NCBI GenBank assembly: GCA_030248295.1
Contig: JASANH010000534.1
Location: forward strand, 62,001 to 126,000
Source of the DNA: Mesodorylaimus sp. YZB2_4
Lineage: Eukaryota; Nematoda; Enoplea; Dorylaimida; Dorylaimidae
Reading direction: 5' to 3'
Length of the DNA stretch: 64,000 nucleotides
Shown here: one piece after another, positions 47,901-58,717 of the stretch
Position numbering within the stretch: the first letter of the stretch is position 1
Layout: every line of letters begins with the position of its first letter
Notes under the pieces: generated by a model
Database searches by the model: none
Told to the model about the DNA's origin: nothing
Seen by the model: the letters and a program-made list of their open reading frames with translations, nothing else
Made by a program: the position numbers and the translations under genes

Positions 47901-50740
47901 GTTCTTCTCCCGTCGATAAGGCCACCAATTTTAACCAAATCTGGCTCAATTTCGAAGGCTGATTTCCTTGAACTTTTAGCAAAGAACTTCGCCGGAACAG
48001 ACCGGCCAGGAATTGCAGAAAAATCAATTTCAAATTCCATGGTTCCGTTTTCTCATCGAAAATCTTTTCGAAACACGAACATAATTGGTCCATGTCGAAG
48101 CAACTGACGCAGTTGGCCAATCCGGTCCCTAAACTTCCCACGTCGAAATCAAAAGCCAGCGTATGCATCGTATTGGCAAAGAGCAAGAGACGAGCGGCCA
48201 GTTCGCTGTTCCTATTCGGGTCCACCACCTCTTTCCAAACCACAGGCAGATACTTCTCGCCATTGCTCGCCGCACATGCAGCAGAGAATCCATACACCAG
48301 AATCTTCTCAACGGCCACATTGCTGGCCGACTGTCCGCGTGGATCTCCCAATCGAATGAAGACGTACTGGCATTGACAAGGTTCCAAATACACCTCAACA
48401 TCAGACTTCGGTTGATCTCTTGGATCCAAGTTGAATCGGCCGATTTCCTTGACGTACTTGGGGCCAACACCCATCGAATCCGGTTCGTCACTTTTCGACA
48501 TCTTCACCGCCATCGCCTCATTGCTCACCGCGTAAACAACCCCTGTCGTTGGAGCAGCCGCACTCAACGACGGGGCCTTGATGATTATTCGAGTCAAGAT
48601 TACGTCCGAATGATCGGTGGGTGGCTTGAGCACGATGTTCAACGCCCGTTTTCCCGTCGACGAGGCGAATCCCCTTTCGCAGATCCAATCGCCGAATCCA
48701 GCCGGCGCATCTCCATCCGCACTCACAATGACGCAGGCCAGCCTCGTCGCGTGCACAGTCAACAAGGACATCATGGTGCGTTCCATCACACTCGTCACCG
48801 ACTCCTTCACTTCGGCCGGTAGCATCGATTCGATACTGAGCACGTACCGAACCACTCGCAGAATACTATCCGTGCTCAGGCGAGCCAATGCAAATGACGA
48901 CAAGATCTTGAACCCGTGCACGGCTAATTCCTCGCTAGAATCCGACATGATCCGTTCAATCGCTCGCTCAGCTGCGTCCAACACGTTCGGTGTGAATAAA
49001 GTACTTTTCGATACACCCAATGTTTCGAACTCCTCGCAACTGGTCAACGACAGTGGTGATAATCGATTAGTGAACACCATCGTGTGATCGACGACCATAC
49101 GCTTGAGTGCAGGAGCAATTGGCAAGCACGCTTCCACGGTCGTCGTGAGAATATTCAAATACCACAGCACACTGGCTTCTTCCAATGGTACCGTCTCGTT
49201 CTCTTCATCGTCCAGTTTTCGATATCCTTCGATCTCGATACCTCGCACCCGAGTATCGCACCCTCCATCGTGACAGGCCTTGATATTGATGCGAATCCGA
49301 CGATAAACTCTTCGAGTGTGGCCCATCAATTTGAAATTGCCCTGATAATTTGAAGGTATTTCACTGGGCGGCTGAGCGTACGGACGTAATTGGCCACAGC
49401 CACTAGCGACGGATAGGGTCACAACGTTGGGCATGAAATTCTTGTCCGCTGACGATACACCGATGCTCAAATTTGTGACCACGACATTCTTCTTGAGCAG
49501 AATTTCGATATAATGCGTGCCCGCTCGACCGTCCGACTGCCAATAAGTAAGGGGACTGGCATCGGTCAATTTTTGCCCTTCCTTCTTGTTGCTGGACACC
49601 GAGATGGAGTTGTAGCATCGTTTCAATAGTTTGGCCCCGCAAGGCACGCTGCTGCTGGCCTCTTCCTTCTCCGAGATGTCCTTCTTGACTAGTGGTCGAG
49701 GCCATTCGCATTTGGTCCCTTCATCATCACCCTTCTCGTTCACATCCTTTCCACCAGCCGAAGATGCCAGAGACAAATACAATTTTTCGTTGCTTAGCCA
49801 TTCACCGATGATAAACTGTCGAAAACGGAACACGGAATCCAAAGATAAGTCGGGAACGCACTGCGAAATGTTGGCTTGTGATCGGACTTGGTTCATGAAC
49901 GTCTCGACATGCATTTCGTGACATCTTGGATCCACCATATTCGATCGTACATCCGCACAGCCGGGCAGAAGGCAGCACTGTCGAAAGATTTGTGACAAGA
50001 ACGGCATTCCACTGTCCAACGTGGAGAAATCCAACAAACGAGCCCGAAGACATCGAATGGCCGATGGTACATCGATTTCTCTCCGTCCTTCGGTATCGAA
50101 CAAATCGAAACATCGTTCGCTTTCTTCTTTGGTCAGACCCCAATTAATCAGTGCCTCGCTAAATTGTTCCTTGCCGATAGTATATTCTCCACGAGAAAAC
50201 CGATTTTCCAAATAGCGTAGTAAGGCATTTTCTTGCGATGCAATTTGATCTGTAACAAAAAGCACTGACAAACCTGCTTCATCATCCTGATAGAGTAGAC
50301 CGATACAACTTACTATGCGTCCTCTTATTGGGTATACTGGCTAAAATACGACTCAAATTGGCCGGCGTGTAAAGATGATCGATATCAGGTGCCCGCCAAA
50401 TATTGTCCTCCGCATCTGCGCTCTCGTTTGACGATTCGTATCCGATTAACGACCCGTCATCGCTGTCCTCCTACGAAAATGACTACTTCGGTCAATAAGC
50501 CCTTTGGGAAATCATTGCGTACAAGCCGTACTAGTTTTGGGTAATTGCACAAAAAGAAAAACTTAAAAAAACGCGTTCCCGAATGAACTTTATGAAAATA
50601 TATGCTCTTACTACGACTTCATCTTCATCCTCGCTTTGCTTGGCCGTTGTCGTTTCCTTGGTGTCATCGAGCGTTGTTCGGTTTGCTTCATAATAGTCCG
50701 AACTAGTGGACGAGGAATTTTCACTGGCGCTGTTCCCCAT
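41913..50740 (-). CDS. ZZEF1: Very large ZZ zinc-finger and EF-hand protein
   Basis: ZZEF1 is a ~3,000-residue protein; its ZZ domains read histone H3 tails in vertebrates. Six exons run from about 50740 down: 50607-50740, 50318-50472, 47306-50252, 45783-46853, 43618-45693 and 41913-43527. I place the start at ATG 50740 (MGNSASENSSS), because human ZZEF1 also begins MGN, a myristoylation context; an in-frame ATG at 50776 exists. After an EF-hand-like region (ENRFSRGEYTIGKEQFSEAL, FDLFDTEGRREID) come a DOC/APC10 domain (LTYWQSDGRAGTHYIEILLK, KACHDGGCDTRVRGIEIEGY) and long helical sequence. Two ZZ fingers follow (CDGCGQTVDGIRYHCLDC and CNRCHGFIIGSRFHCLVC). The C-terminus is acidic. Length is about 2,700 residues. 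Confidence 0.9.
46854..47305. other. ZZEF1 intron 3, unusually long, with an RNA-like sequence
   Basis: About 450 bp separate the exons ending near 47306 and starting near 46853, whereas other introns of this gene are under 100 bp. The only recognisable content is the tRNA/tmRNA-like sequence at 46878-46960. Confidence 0.5.
46878..46960 (-). ncRNA. tRNA-like sequence resembling the 3' end of bacterial tmRNA
   Basis: On the minus strand the sequence holds CACTAGGCATGTAATCCCAG, then GGGACGCGGGTTCGACTCCC, then GCTCGAAACCA. The T arm is perfect (GCGGG, loop TTCGACT, CCCGC) and includes a consensus Pol III B box. The D arm is degenerate, the acceptor pairs only 5 of 7, and the anticodon-like loop has 8 bases, so it is not a normal tRNA. 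CTAGGCATGTAA followed by GGACGCGGGTTCGACTCCCG closely resembles the conserved 3' part of tmRNA (CTAAGCATGTAG...GGACGCGGGTTCGA). No 5' acceptor partner (GGTTTCGA) was found within 400 bp. It could be a tRNA pseudogene, a SINE head or a bacterial-type fragment. Confidence 0.35.
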
Positions 50741-51529
50741 ATCTCTCCAAGCTCGAAGAAGTGACGGTATTGACATAAGATTTCCCTAAACATAGCCATC
50801 ATCAAATACAATTGCCAAGCGGCAGGAAGACAACAGCAAACACAAGTTGCCCCAAAATGCACCCAAGTACATTTCTGGCAACTGCGACCGGAACAACTCA
50901 ATATCAACTTGCAAAAGAGCTCAGAATCCCTTTTACTCACTTTATTTGCCAAATTCTATCTCCGAACCTTTATTCCGTCGACAGATTCAACATAATCTGC
51001 AAAAAAGTTCTTTCAACAAAATAACCATGAATTGCGAAAATTATTGTTCTTAGACAAAATAGGCTACAGTATCGTTGTTTAGCTATACCTGTTGAATCGA
51101 TTTCGCAAATATTCCAGAAATAGTGCTACACTGAATATATCAACAAATCTACAAACAAAAACCGCGAATAGGAAAGAATTTTGCCAGCAAAAACGTCACA
51201 TACGTCTGGAATCAAAATTCTGGAGACATTTTTAAATTTCCCGCGTGATATGAGAAAGCTAAAACATTGTCTGCGAAAAAGCGGGAACTTTAGGCAGAAT
51301 ATGGAATTCGATCAGTTTTGGCTGGCCTTCCTTCGTTCCCGAGTCATTTCTAAGAACTGACGCTTCGTGAGAATACAGTTTTAGATATAATTCCTTTCTG
51401 CCTTCCTTTACAGTTCCAACTTTTATCTCGGGGTAGGCGTGGGAACTCGTGGGTTTAAAAATAGGAAATTCTGAAAAACTTCTTTGATTTGTTTTTTCCA
51501 TTACATAGGCCTACACAGAGAAATCGGAT
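50741..51529. promoter_or_regulatory. Divergent promoter region, ZZEF1 and RAE1
   Basis: The start codons are 789 bp apart and face outward. I see no convincing third gene. A minus-strand reading frame at 51259-51501 has no recognisable features. The rest is A/T-rich. Confidence 0.4.
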
Positions 51530-54500
51530 ATGTTTGGCACGACAAATACGTCATCGTTTCGTCCCACCACCCTTTTTGGTGGTACAACGTCGTTGGCTAC
51601 GAGCAGCAATCCAATGAAAGACTTCGAGGTTGCACAGCCGCCCGATGATAGTATTCAAGCTTTGAAGTTCAGCCCGCCAGCTTTAGCTGCTAATTTTCTT
51701 GTTTCTGGAAGTTGGGATAATGCGGTAAGTAACTTACGATTAGGTCGGAATAATTAGTTTGTCATCGTGTGACTCGTTTTGTGGCTCAAAAATCAAAACT
51801 AGATCGTTTGATAAATTGCGACCTCGGCCTTGTAGACTTTGAAGCCTAGTTCATTTGCATGTGTGTCTCTTGTTGATGGCGCAAATATTGTTTAGATTTA
51901 TCTCTTGCGAAAAAGATATTGCTTAAATGGTCTTCCTTTTTAGGTTCGCGTTTGGGAAGTTAAACAAGATGGAACCTCAGAACCGAAGGCGCAACAGTCG
52001 TTGATGGGGCCAGTATTCGAAGTGGATTGGTACGACGTAAGTGAACTTTGTCAATAGCATAGTTCGGGAGGAAAACAAGCTTTCTTCCACCCAGCAAGGG
52101 CCTGTTGAAAAGCTGAAAGGACCCGTCAACGGGTATGCTTAGTTTACAGCCCCAGCATCGACCGACCCGACCCGACCTAGGGTCTGGATCGGCCCGACCC
52201 GACCCAACGTTATATTGCGCCCACTCATTTGTTTTCTGGCATGATGCACATTCTTTCTTCGATCGATAACCATCGATAACAGACACCCCGCAGTCAGCAA
52301 GAAGGGGCTGACGGATTTCGGGCAAAAACGGACAGGGGGAGGAGAACTTTAGGACTAAGTTAACGTGTTCGTCCCTTGCCTCATGCTGTCTGAGGCGCCA
52401 GCGTAGAATTTCACGAAACTTTTTACTGTCAAACAGCACCTGCAATATCCCGTTTCGCTTCTAGACTTGACTTCTTAGAGTGAAAGGTGGCTAGTATAAG
52501 GACAGCTTTTTAAATGTTTTTGGGCTGGGCCCCCCACCTACCCCAATTTCCCATGGGTTTTGCCAGCTGCCAGCCAGCAGTCATAATGACGGGTGCGGCC
52601 GTGTGTGAGGCGATCAACTCTCATGGCAGGCTCCCACTTGTAGCTGCTCTGCTGGAGCATCACCGCCGAGGGCATCCTGCGCCAGAATCGGCGTTCCCGG
52701 ATGATAGAGGGCAAGAACGGAGGGCCCCGACTGGCAATTAGGACCAGTTTTCTCAATCGAGGGCACCACTTCCACCTCCAATTGAATTCCTGGTGAATCG
52801 CCCACAGCCAGTTCTCTGAGAACGGGCTTCCTAAACTGGCGTGTTCAGCCAGAATAGAACTGAGGCGTTTCAGTCAGGGTTGCCCCCAATCAGCCTCTCA
52901 CAAGCCAAAGGAGCCCCCGCGCTCCTATGTGGACAGAAGGTGGATGGGGTCGAAACTTGCAAAAAAAACGTCGATGTCATGCATGGGCGGCCAGTCCAGT
53001 GGGTTGAAGCGTCGATCCTAGCTGCCTACACGAAGACATGACTGGGCGCCAGAGAAGAAATTTGGCGGGAATTCAAAATTCCGATCCGGCCGACCCACAG
53101 CTTGGGTCGGTTCCCCCAAACCGATCCGGCCCGGATCGGTGGGCCGGGTCGGTGGGTCGGTCGATGCTGGCCACAGCCTTTACTGACGATGAACCACCAC
53201 TGAATTCATGGCAATCAGATTTTGTCATTGCACTGTGCAAGTGCTTTCGTTTAGGACGGCACAAAAGTATTTGTCGTTGGAGCTGACAAGACTGTGCGTG
53301 CGTGGGATTTGGGCAGCAACCAAATGATCCAGTTGGGGCAGGTATGCTATACGTCCAGCGGCATTGGTATAGTATGACGACACCTCGACCTGACTGTCGA
53401 CACCATGGGTATAGTATAACGACACCTTGACCTGGCCATTTACACAAGGGGTATAGTATGATGACACCTTGTGTTCTGTAAGTAAGTGCTATAATTCAAA
53501 ACGTATGTAGCTTTCATCGATTTAAACGATTTCCCCTGGTCCACCCATTTCTGGCGCTTCTCCAAAACGCAGGCGGAAGATTTCTTGAATGTAATGGAAC
53601 CAATCGATGACCGTGTTCCTGCAATTCTTGGCCACAAGCAGGAATAAGACTTCCATTCGCATCGGCATCCGCTTTGACTAGCACCCAACCAGCAGCAAGA
53701 TTGTGAAACTTGACAGCTTCGAATTTTGTCGACTAGCTTCACTGATTGGAGGCGAACCACGTCTTATTTCCTAGACTGCCAACAACTGGATTTCCTCCGC
53801 GCTGCGACCTCTTCTTCTTGCAACCACTGCAGCGATAAATCGCCCGCATCTTTCCTCTGTCCATAACTGTTGGTAAAGCTCGCCATCGTGATTCTCCGTA
53901 ATCGTGCATGGAAATCGATTGCCGGGTTGACTTGGCAAAAGCTTCTTCTCTTCAGCAAATTAAATAAATGATTGTTCAGTGCAGCAAGATTGAACAATTT
54001 GAACTGATCGTAAGTCGGGATCAACTCGAGCGGGCACATGCGCAGCAGGCATGGCGAATGAGCAAAGTTTCAGGTGTGGTCCAAATAGGACGATAAGGTA
54101 ACAGAAGAGCACAACGGGGCCGAAGCGCATTCGGTTGGCATGGAGAGTCATCCGAAAAATGCATTGCTTATATAGCCTTTCTGTACCTTTATCTTTGTGT
54201 CGAAGGTCAAGCCAAGGTGTCGTCATACTGTACCAATGCCGCGTTCGGCTGATGTTTTCTCAGCTCTGTATCCATTCCGATGAAATGCTTTCAGCATGAT
54301 CAACCAGTCAAAACGTGCCATTGGATCAAATCGCCTAACTACAGCTTGCTGATGACGGGTTCGTGGGACAAAACGTTGAAGGTGACATTTCTTGCTGTGC
54401 ATTATCGAATAGTGGGTCGGGGCTCCCACAGTTTCGAAATCCCTGCGCAGTTTCATGCCTGGCCCTCCTGCGCAGAGCCTGCCGCTGGGAAAGTCACCCT

Positions 54501-57500
54501 GTCAGTGTGATGTTTCGCCCTTGGACCAGATCAGAGACTTGGTTGGTTGTCTTGGGTTTTTGGCTTGGTGCAAAAGCTCCGCCAGGCATTCTCTCTAGTA
54601 ACACGGACCTGGACAAATCATGACCAGTTGGGCTTGGGTATGGGAGTGTTATGGAGCTTAGCCCGTGGGTCATGGTGGGGTATTGTTTTCGTGCCCGAGC
54701 AGGACCCAGGTTATACTGGAGCTTATACTCGTATGTTAATGAGTTCCAGGGTGGTTGGCAACGTATCTGCGCTGAACCACAAGCCAGCCTCCCCAGCCCT
54801 CAGTTTAGGAGGTGTAGCAGCGCCCTGCCTCGCCATGGCGACAGCAGGCCATGTTTTCCGCATGTGGCCTATCCCCACAGCGCAGCAGGCCGAAGCCAAC
54901 GGTGGGGTTATATCTCTCGAGTGCTTGTATTTCAACAGTGAAATGTTTTAGTTTTGGGATCCTCGTTCGCCGCCTGGAAATCCAGCTGCCACTGTCTCGT
55001 TGCCTGAACGGGTCTACTGTTCTGACATGGTAAGGATATTTCCCTTGCCCTCTATGGAACAGGCAATTTGCGTAGCCTCGTTCGCAGGTCTATCCGATGG
55101 CTGCAGTCGGCTTAGCTAATCGTCAAATCAAGGTCTACAAGCTGGACGGAACTCCTCAGGAAGTGAAGCAGATCGAGTCCCCGTTGAAATTTCAGGTAAG
55201 CTGTCACGTACATTGGTCCTCGCTCACTGGCCGAAAGAGTGCCCATATCCGATATCCGATCTTGTGTGGACTGCGGAGGACGTTAGGCGCTCGATCTTAG
55301 TTTTATCTGGCACCAGAGTCTTGAATGAGTACCCATACCCGCACCCACCCGTACCCGGCAGGTATGGGTACGGGTTTGGGTTAGAGGCGACGGGTACGGG
55401 TATGGGTTTAAGTAAGGGTCGGCGGGTATGGGTACGGGTATTCGTTCTTGTATTTTTTTTTAACAGCGCTGCAAAGTTGAATTTTATGCAGTTTGTCAGT
55501 GTTTCTAGCGAAACAGTTCTGATGTCTACTTTTTTGAGGCTAGTTGTGACCACTGTTGATATCAATATCCACATCTAAATGTAATCGATATTGATATCAT
55601 TTGGCATATCGATATCGAAATCGTATCCATATCCGTATCTTTTGGGATATCTATCGTTGAGAAAAATCATATCCTTTCTCGTAACTAGTTCCAGGCGCAA
55701 TACAGAAACATGACAGAAATGAAGGTTCAAAAAATTGCGATTACGATAACCATACAGTACAGGTCGAGTTAGACGAGTTAGGGTGGATGAAATTTTCTGG
55801 GCAGATACAGTACCAAAATTTTTGACTGACCCCAGGTCCAGCGCCAAAGATCGGCGGCAAGTGTGGCCTTATGGCTGGAAATAGCGGACTGTATGCCATT
55901 AGTTTCGAAATGACGTTTTTAGTATCGACGTCAGCAGTTGATCTTACGCAAAGAGGCTTTCGCAGCTTCCGATTTGTTCTTTACTCACGAACCGTTTTAA
56001 AACTTGTTCTTACCTTCTCGACGCTCTGGTTTATGTCTTGGCTTTTACCTGCTATACTAATCGGAAGCAAAGCAAGCCAAGGCGTGAGACTCTGATTGCG
56101 TGTGAGCTGTGCCATCAGTAAAGTGCGGACAAGTCAGTCGGAAAGCGCTCCGTCATCGAGGCTGAGAGTGTGACAGAGTCCTGCATGGGTATCCATACCC
56201 GTACCCGGCGGGTATGGGTACGGGTTTGGGTAAGGGTCGCCGGGTATTCTTTAATTTTTTATTCATTCATGACAGCGCTGCAAATTTAAATCTTATGCAT
56301 TTCGTGACTGTTTTTAGCGAAACAGTTCTGATGTCTGCCATTTTGAGGCTAGTTGTGCTGTTGATTTCCATATCCATATCTATATCTAATCGATATCGAA
56401 ATCATATCCATATCTACTGTATGTTTTCTGTGGGAATATACACGCGGCACGTGAAGGGCCTGAAGGGCAAAGAAAAGAGGTTATATATTATATCTTTTCA
56501 CAACCAAGATGTTGACAAAAAGATATGGATATTTAGGAGCTTTTGAGATTTAAAAATGGTTGTTTACTGCAAAAATGAACCTGGCTTATATCGAAAAGCC
56601 GCTAAGGCACCATCCGTGAAGGATGTCAAGACCCCTAGAGGTGGGTGCCACATGACTCCACACGACTGACTGACTGACTTCTTGAGTACCTGTCTGAGGG
56701 GGCTGAGGGAAAATGACGGTATGGCGCTAGGAGTTCATACTTGTATATGACAGATATGCACCAGTGCAGCAAACTTGACTCTTTGCAGGATCCAAGCCAC
56801 TTCCACCTTTAGTTCAGCGGCTCTTTAGACTAAAACAGGTGTCGCATTTATGATGGATATGACTTTCTTGTATGGTGTTCTGCGACTCACGATCAGACAC
56901 CCCCATCTAATTGTGAAACTGGCTCCTGCACGCAAACTAGCTTGTTTTGTAGTAGTACAGCTACAGTAGTTGTTGTTGACCTCTCCAGGTAAGCTACACT
57001 AGCGCGTTTGGTAGCAGTGTCACGAATTTAGGTGTCGTAGGGCAGCTGCTCATTCCTGCTTGACTGTATGGTCACCTTTGGGTCATCGGTCAGCCATAAC
57101 TGCCAAAATGCCTTTAGCTAAACATTTTAAAAGGCACTCCTTGTCGATTTCAACTCCGTTACTCTGACATGAATGCAGTTTCATTCAGAGTTTTAGATTG
57201 CCATGTTGTTGTCAGCTTCAGGCCTCTAAGTTTATTGTAAATTGAGACGTTTATTTCCAGGGAACAAGAAACCCAATAAATTACGCAAAATAGACATTAT
57301 TCAGACGTTTAGCGCTAAAGCATTTGGCTCAAGGACTCTAGACTCAAGGACTTTGACCACAACTGACCAGTTGGCCAGACGCCTTTAATATTTTGCCTAT
57401 AGCTTTCTTTTGCACCTGGGAAAACATTACAAGTTTTGGTTGCTCAAAGTTCGACTTAACGGCTGGCGATGTTCCCCTGTCAGATTACTGCTTCAAGAAA

Positions 57501-58431
57501 GTCTTTTGTCTTGCGATAGTGAATGAACTTTTGAATGAAAATTGCACCAGTTCTGTTGAAAACTCTGGTTTTCTGTAATTATTTTCATGACTTAATTAGT
57601 TTTCTGTTTTGATACTCCATTCGAACATTTATCGAAAAACCGGGTATGGGTATGGGTAAGGTCCGCCGGGTACGGGTATGGGTATGGGTACACAGGTCGT
57701 CCAGCGGGTACGGGTAGGGTACGATTTTGATACCCGTGCAGGACCCTGTCTGGCACTGAGATGTCAGGACGAAAAGCGAGGGGTGGGTTCAGAGCAAGCT
57801 GTATGGTGTCTCGCTATCATCGTGACACTGGCCACTTGAATGTTTCCCTTGTTTCTAGCACCGCTGCATCGCTATTTTTAAAGACCCAAAGACAACGGCT
57901 CCGACTGGATTCGCTTTGGGCTCTATCGAAGGTCGTGTGGCCGTGCAACTGGTCGAGGCCAACAACCCGAAGGACAACTTTACATTCAAATGCCACCGTT
58001 CGCCCGAACTCAATAACGGATATCAAGACATTTTCGCGGTAAGGAGACATGGTATATGATATAGCCAGGCTAGCCGTGCCAGTTTCAGGTCAATGATGTG
58101 GCATTCCATCCCGTCCACGGCACCTTGGCCACAGTCGGATCGGATGGCCGATTCTCGTTTTGGGACAAGGATGCCCGGACAAAATTGAAGACATCGGAGA
58201 AAATGGAGCAGCCGATCACGCGCTGCTGTTTCAATAAAGGGGGCGATGTGTTCGCCTATTCGGTCAGTTACGATTGGTCCAAGGTCAGTTAAGCTCTCCC
58301 CTGGTGCATACTTCGGCTACTCACTGTCGTTTTCATTTTAGGGTCATGAATTTTTCAATCCTCAACAGAAAAATTATATTTTTCTACATGCGTGTTTCGA
58401 AGACATGAAACCGAGGCCGAAAACGAAGTAA
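51530..58431 (+). CDS. RAE1: mRNA export factor RAE1 (Gle2), WD-repeat protein
   Basis: RAE1 is a seven-bladed WD40 protein that binds NUP98 at the nuclear pore and takes part in mRNA export and spindle assembly. Nine exons, roughly 51530-51724, 51945-52036, 53247-53340, 54276-54380, 54953-55028, 55088-55194, 57859-58040, 58088-58284 and 58342-58431. The start is [20 protein letters not shown], followed by [33 protein letters not shown] and [52 protein letters not shown] and [20 protein letters not shown] follow. The end is [20 protein letters not shown] then [11 protein letters not shown]. About 350 residues, the usual length. Four introns of 0.6-2.7 kb are filled with transposons and repeats, far longer than most introns here. 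Confidence 0.95.
52152..53172. mobile_element. DNA transposon with GACCC-rich inverted ends, in RAE1 intron 2
   Basis: The left end CCAGCATCGACCGACCC (from 52152) and the right end, as reverse complement, CCAGCATCGACCGACCC (to about 53170) match at 17 bp and continue as CGACCC-type repeats. ACAGCC flanks both sides (52146-52151 and 53173-53178), a possible short target duplication. The interior has inverted GGATCGG blocks and a minus-strand SINE copy. There is no transposase frame. Confidence 0.65.
52600..52920 (-). repeat. tRNA-derived SINE, copy 4, nested in the GACCC-ended element
   Basis: The minus strand gives a degenerate head (GGCTTGTGAGAGGCTGATT; B-box-like AGTTCTATTCTGGC). The body contains CAGGATGCCCTCGGCGGTGA, and the end GAGCCTGCCATGAGAG also occurs in the copy at 6452-6790. 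Confidence 0.5.
53358..54242 (-). mobile_element. Decayed Merlin-like (ISXO2-type) DNA transposon in RAE1 intron 3
   Basis: The ends are inverted copies: GCGGCATTGGTATAGTATGA at 53358 and its near-perfect complement ending at 54242; the match runs about 28 bp with one difference. On the minus strand around 53660-53510 the translation reads [20 protein letters not shown], then [11 protein letters not shown], a stop codon, then IDESYIRF. That is the IS1595/ISXO2 (Merlin) transposase pattern with its first catalytic Asp (IDE). In-frame stops and the loss of the rest show it is dead. Inside the left end are three copies of a ~43-bp repeat (GGTATAGTATGACGACACC). Confidence 0.7.
54381..54952. repeat. 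RAE1 intron 4 with dispersed repeat
   Basis: Around 54540-54600 the plus strand matches the minus strand of the RETREG-like intron (about 14720-14640): ACTTGGTTGG, GGGTTTTTGGC and TGGTGCAAAAG. The remainder is G/C-rich without a recognised feature. Confidence 0.5.
55329..55445 (+). repeat. GGGTAY microsatellite, inverted arrangement
   Basis: TACCCATACCCGCACCC is followed, after CGGCA, by GGTATGGGTACGGGTTTGGG and more GGGTAY units, so the array can fold back. Similar arrays occur at 56188-56245 and 57640-57735 within the same transposon. Confidence 0.8.
56175..56440 (+). repeat. Second copy of the hAT left terminal region
   Basis: Positions 56175-56440 repeat 55314-55640 in direct orientation. 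Shared stretches include the CAGAGTC terminus, the GGGTAY array, ACAGCGCTGCAAA, TTTTAGCGAAACAGTTCTGA, TTTTGAGGCTAGTTGTG and an ATATCGATATC/ATATCCATATC tract. It indicates a duplicated end or the remains of a nested copy. Confidence 0.75.
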
Positions 58432-58717
58432 CTGCGATACTTTACTTTTTGTTTCGCACACGTTCCTCTAAAACATTGCATAAATATGCGTGTACAGTTG
58501 ACGGTGACGAGCTGCGTAACATTTGGCCGCAATTCCCAGTAAACAATTCGCCTGGAAGACACGTCGTTCAAGAAACAAGGCTCAAGTTTTAAAATGGGAT
58601 CACGTAATTTTTGATCGTCTTAATTTGAAAATGTTTTTTACACGCTTACACTTTTTCAAGTCTATCGCGAACGTTCAATGCACGGTGGATATGCATAAGG
58701 AGGTATTAAAATGATGT

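Larger units (their letters stand above)
55314..57748. mobile_element. Non-autonomous hAT-type transposon with 8-bp target duplication, in RAE1 intron 6
   Basis: The element starts CAGAGTCTTGAATGAGTACC (55314) and ends GATACCCGTGCAGGACCCTG (57748); these are inverted relatives with hAT-like CAG...CTG termini. TCTGGCAC stands directly on both sides (55306-55313 and 57749-57756), a perfect 8-bp target-site duplication. No transposase frame exists in its 2,435 bp. Next to each end are arrays of GGGTAY hexamers. The left terminal region recurs from 56175, starting CAGAGTCCTGCATGGGTATC. Confidence 0.85.

Noticed and set aside
48163-49087. Plus-strand frames of 150-220 codons inside ZZEF1
   Set aside because: They are antisense to the conserved DOC-domain and helical exon of ZZEF1 and show no family features.
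55329-57740. GGGTAY arrays as interstitial telomere repeats
   Set aside because: The unit varies (GGGTAT, GGGTAC, GGGTTT) and is not TTAGGG, TTAGGC or TTAGG. The arrays sit at fixed places in a transposon with a target duplication, so they belong to the element.
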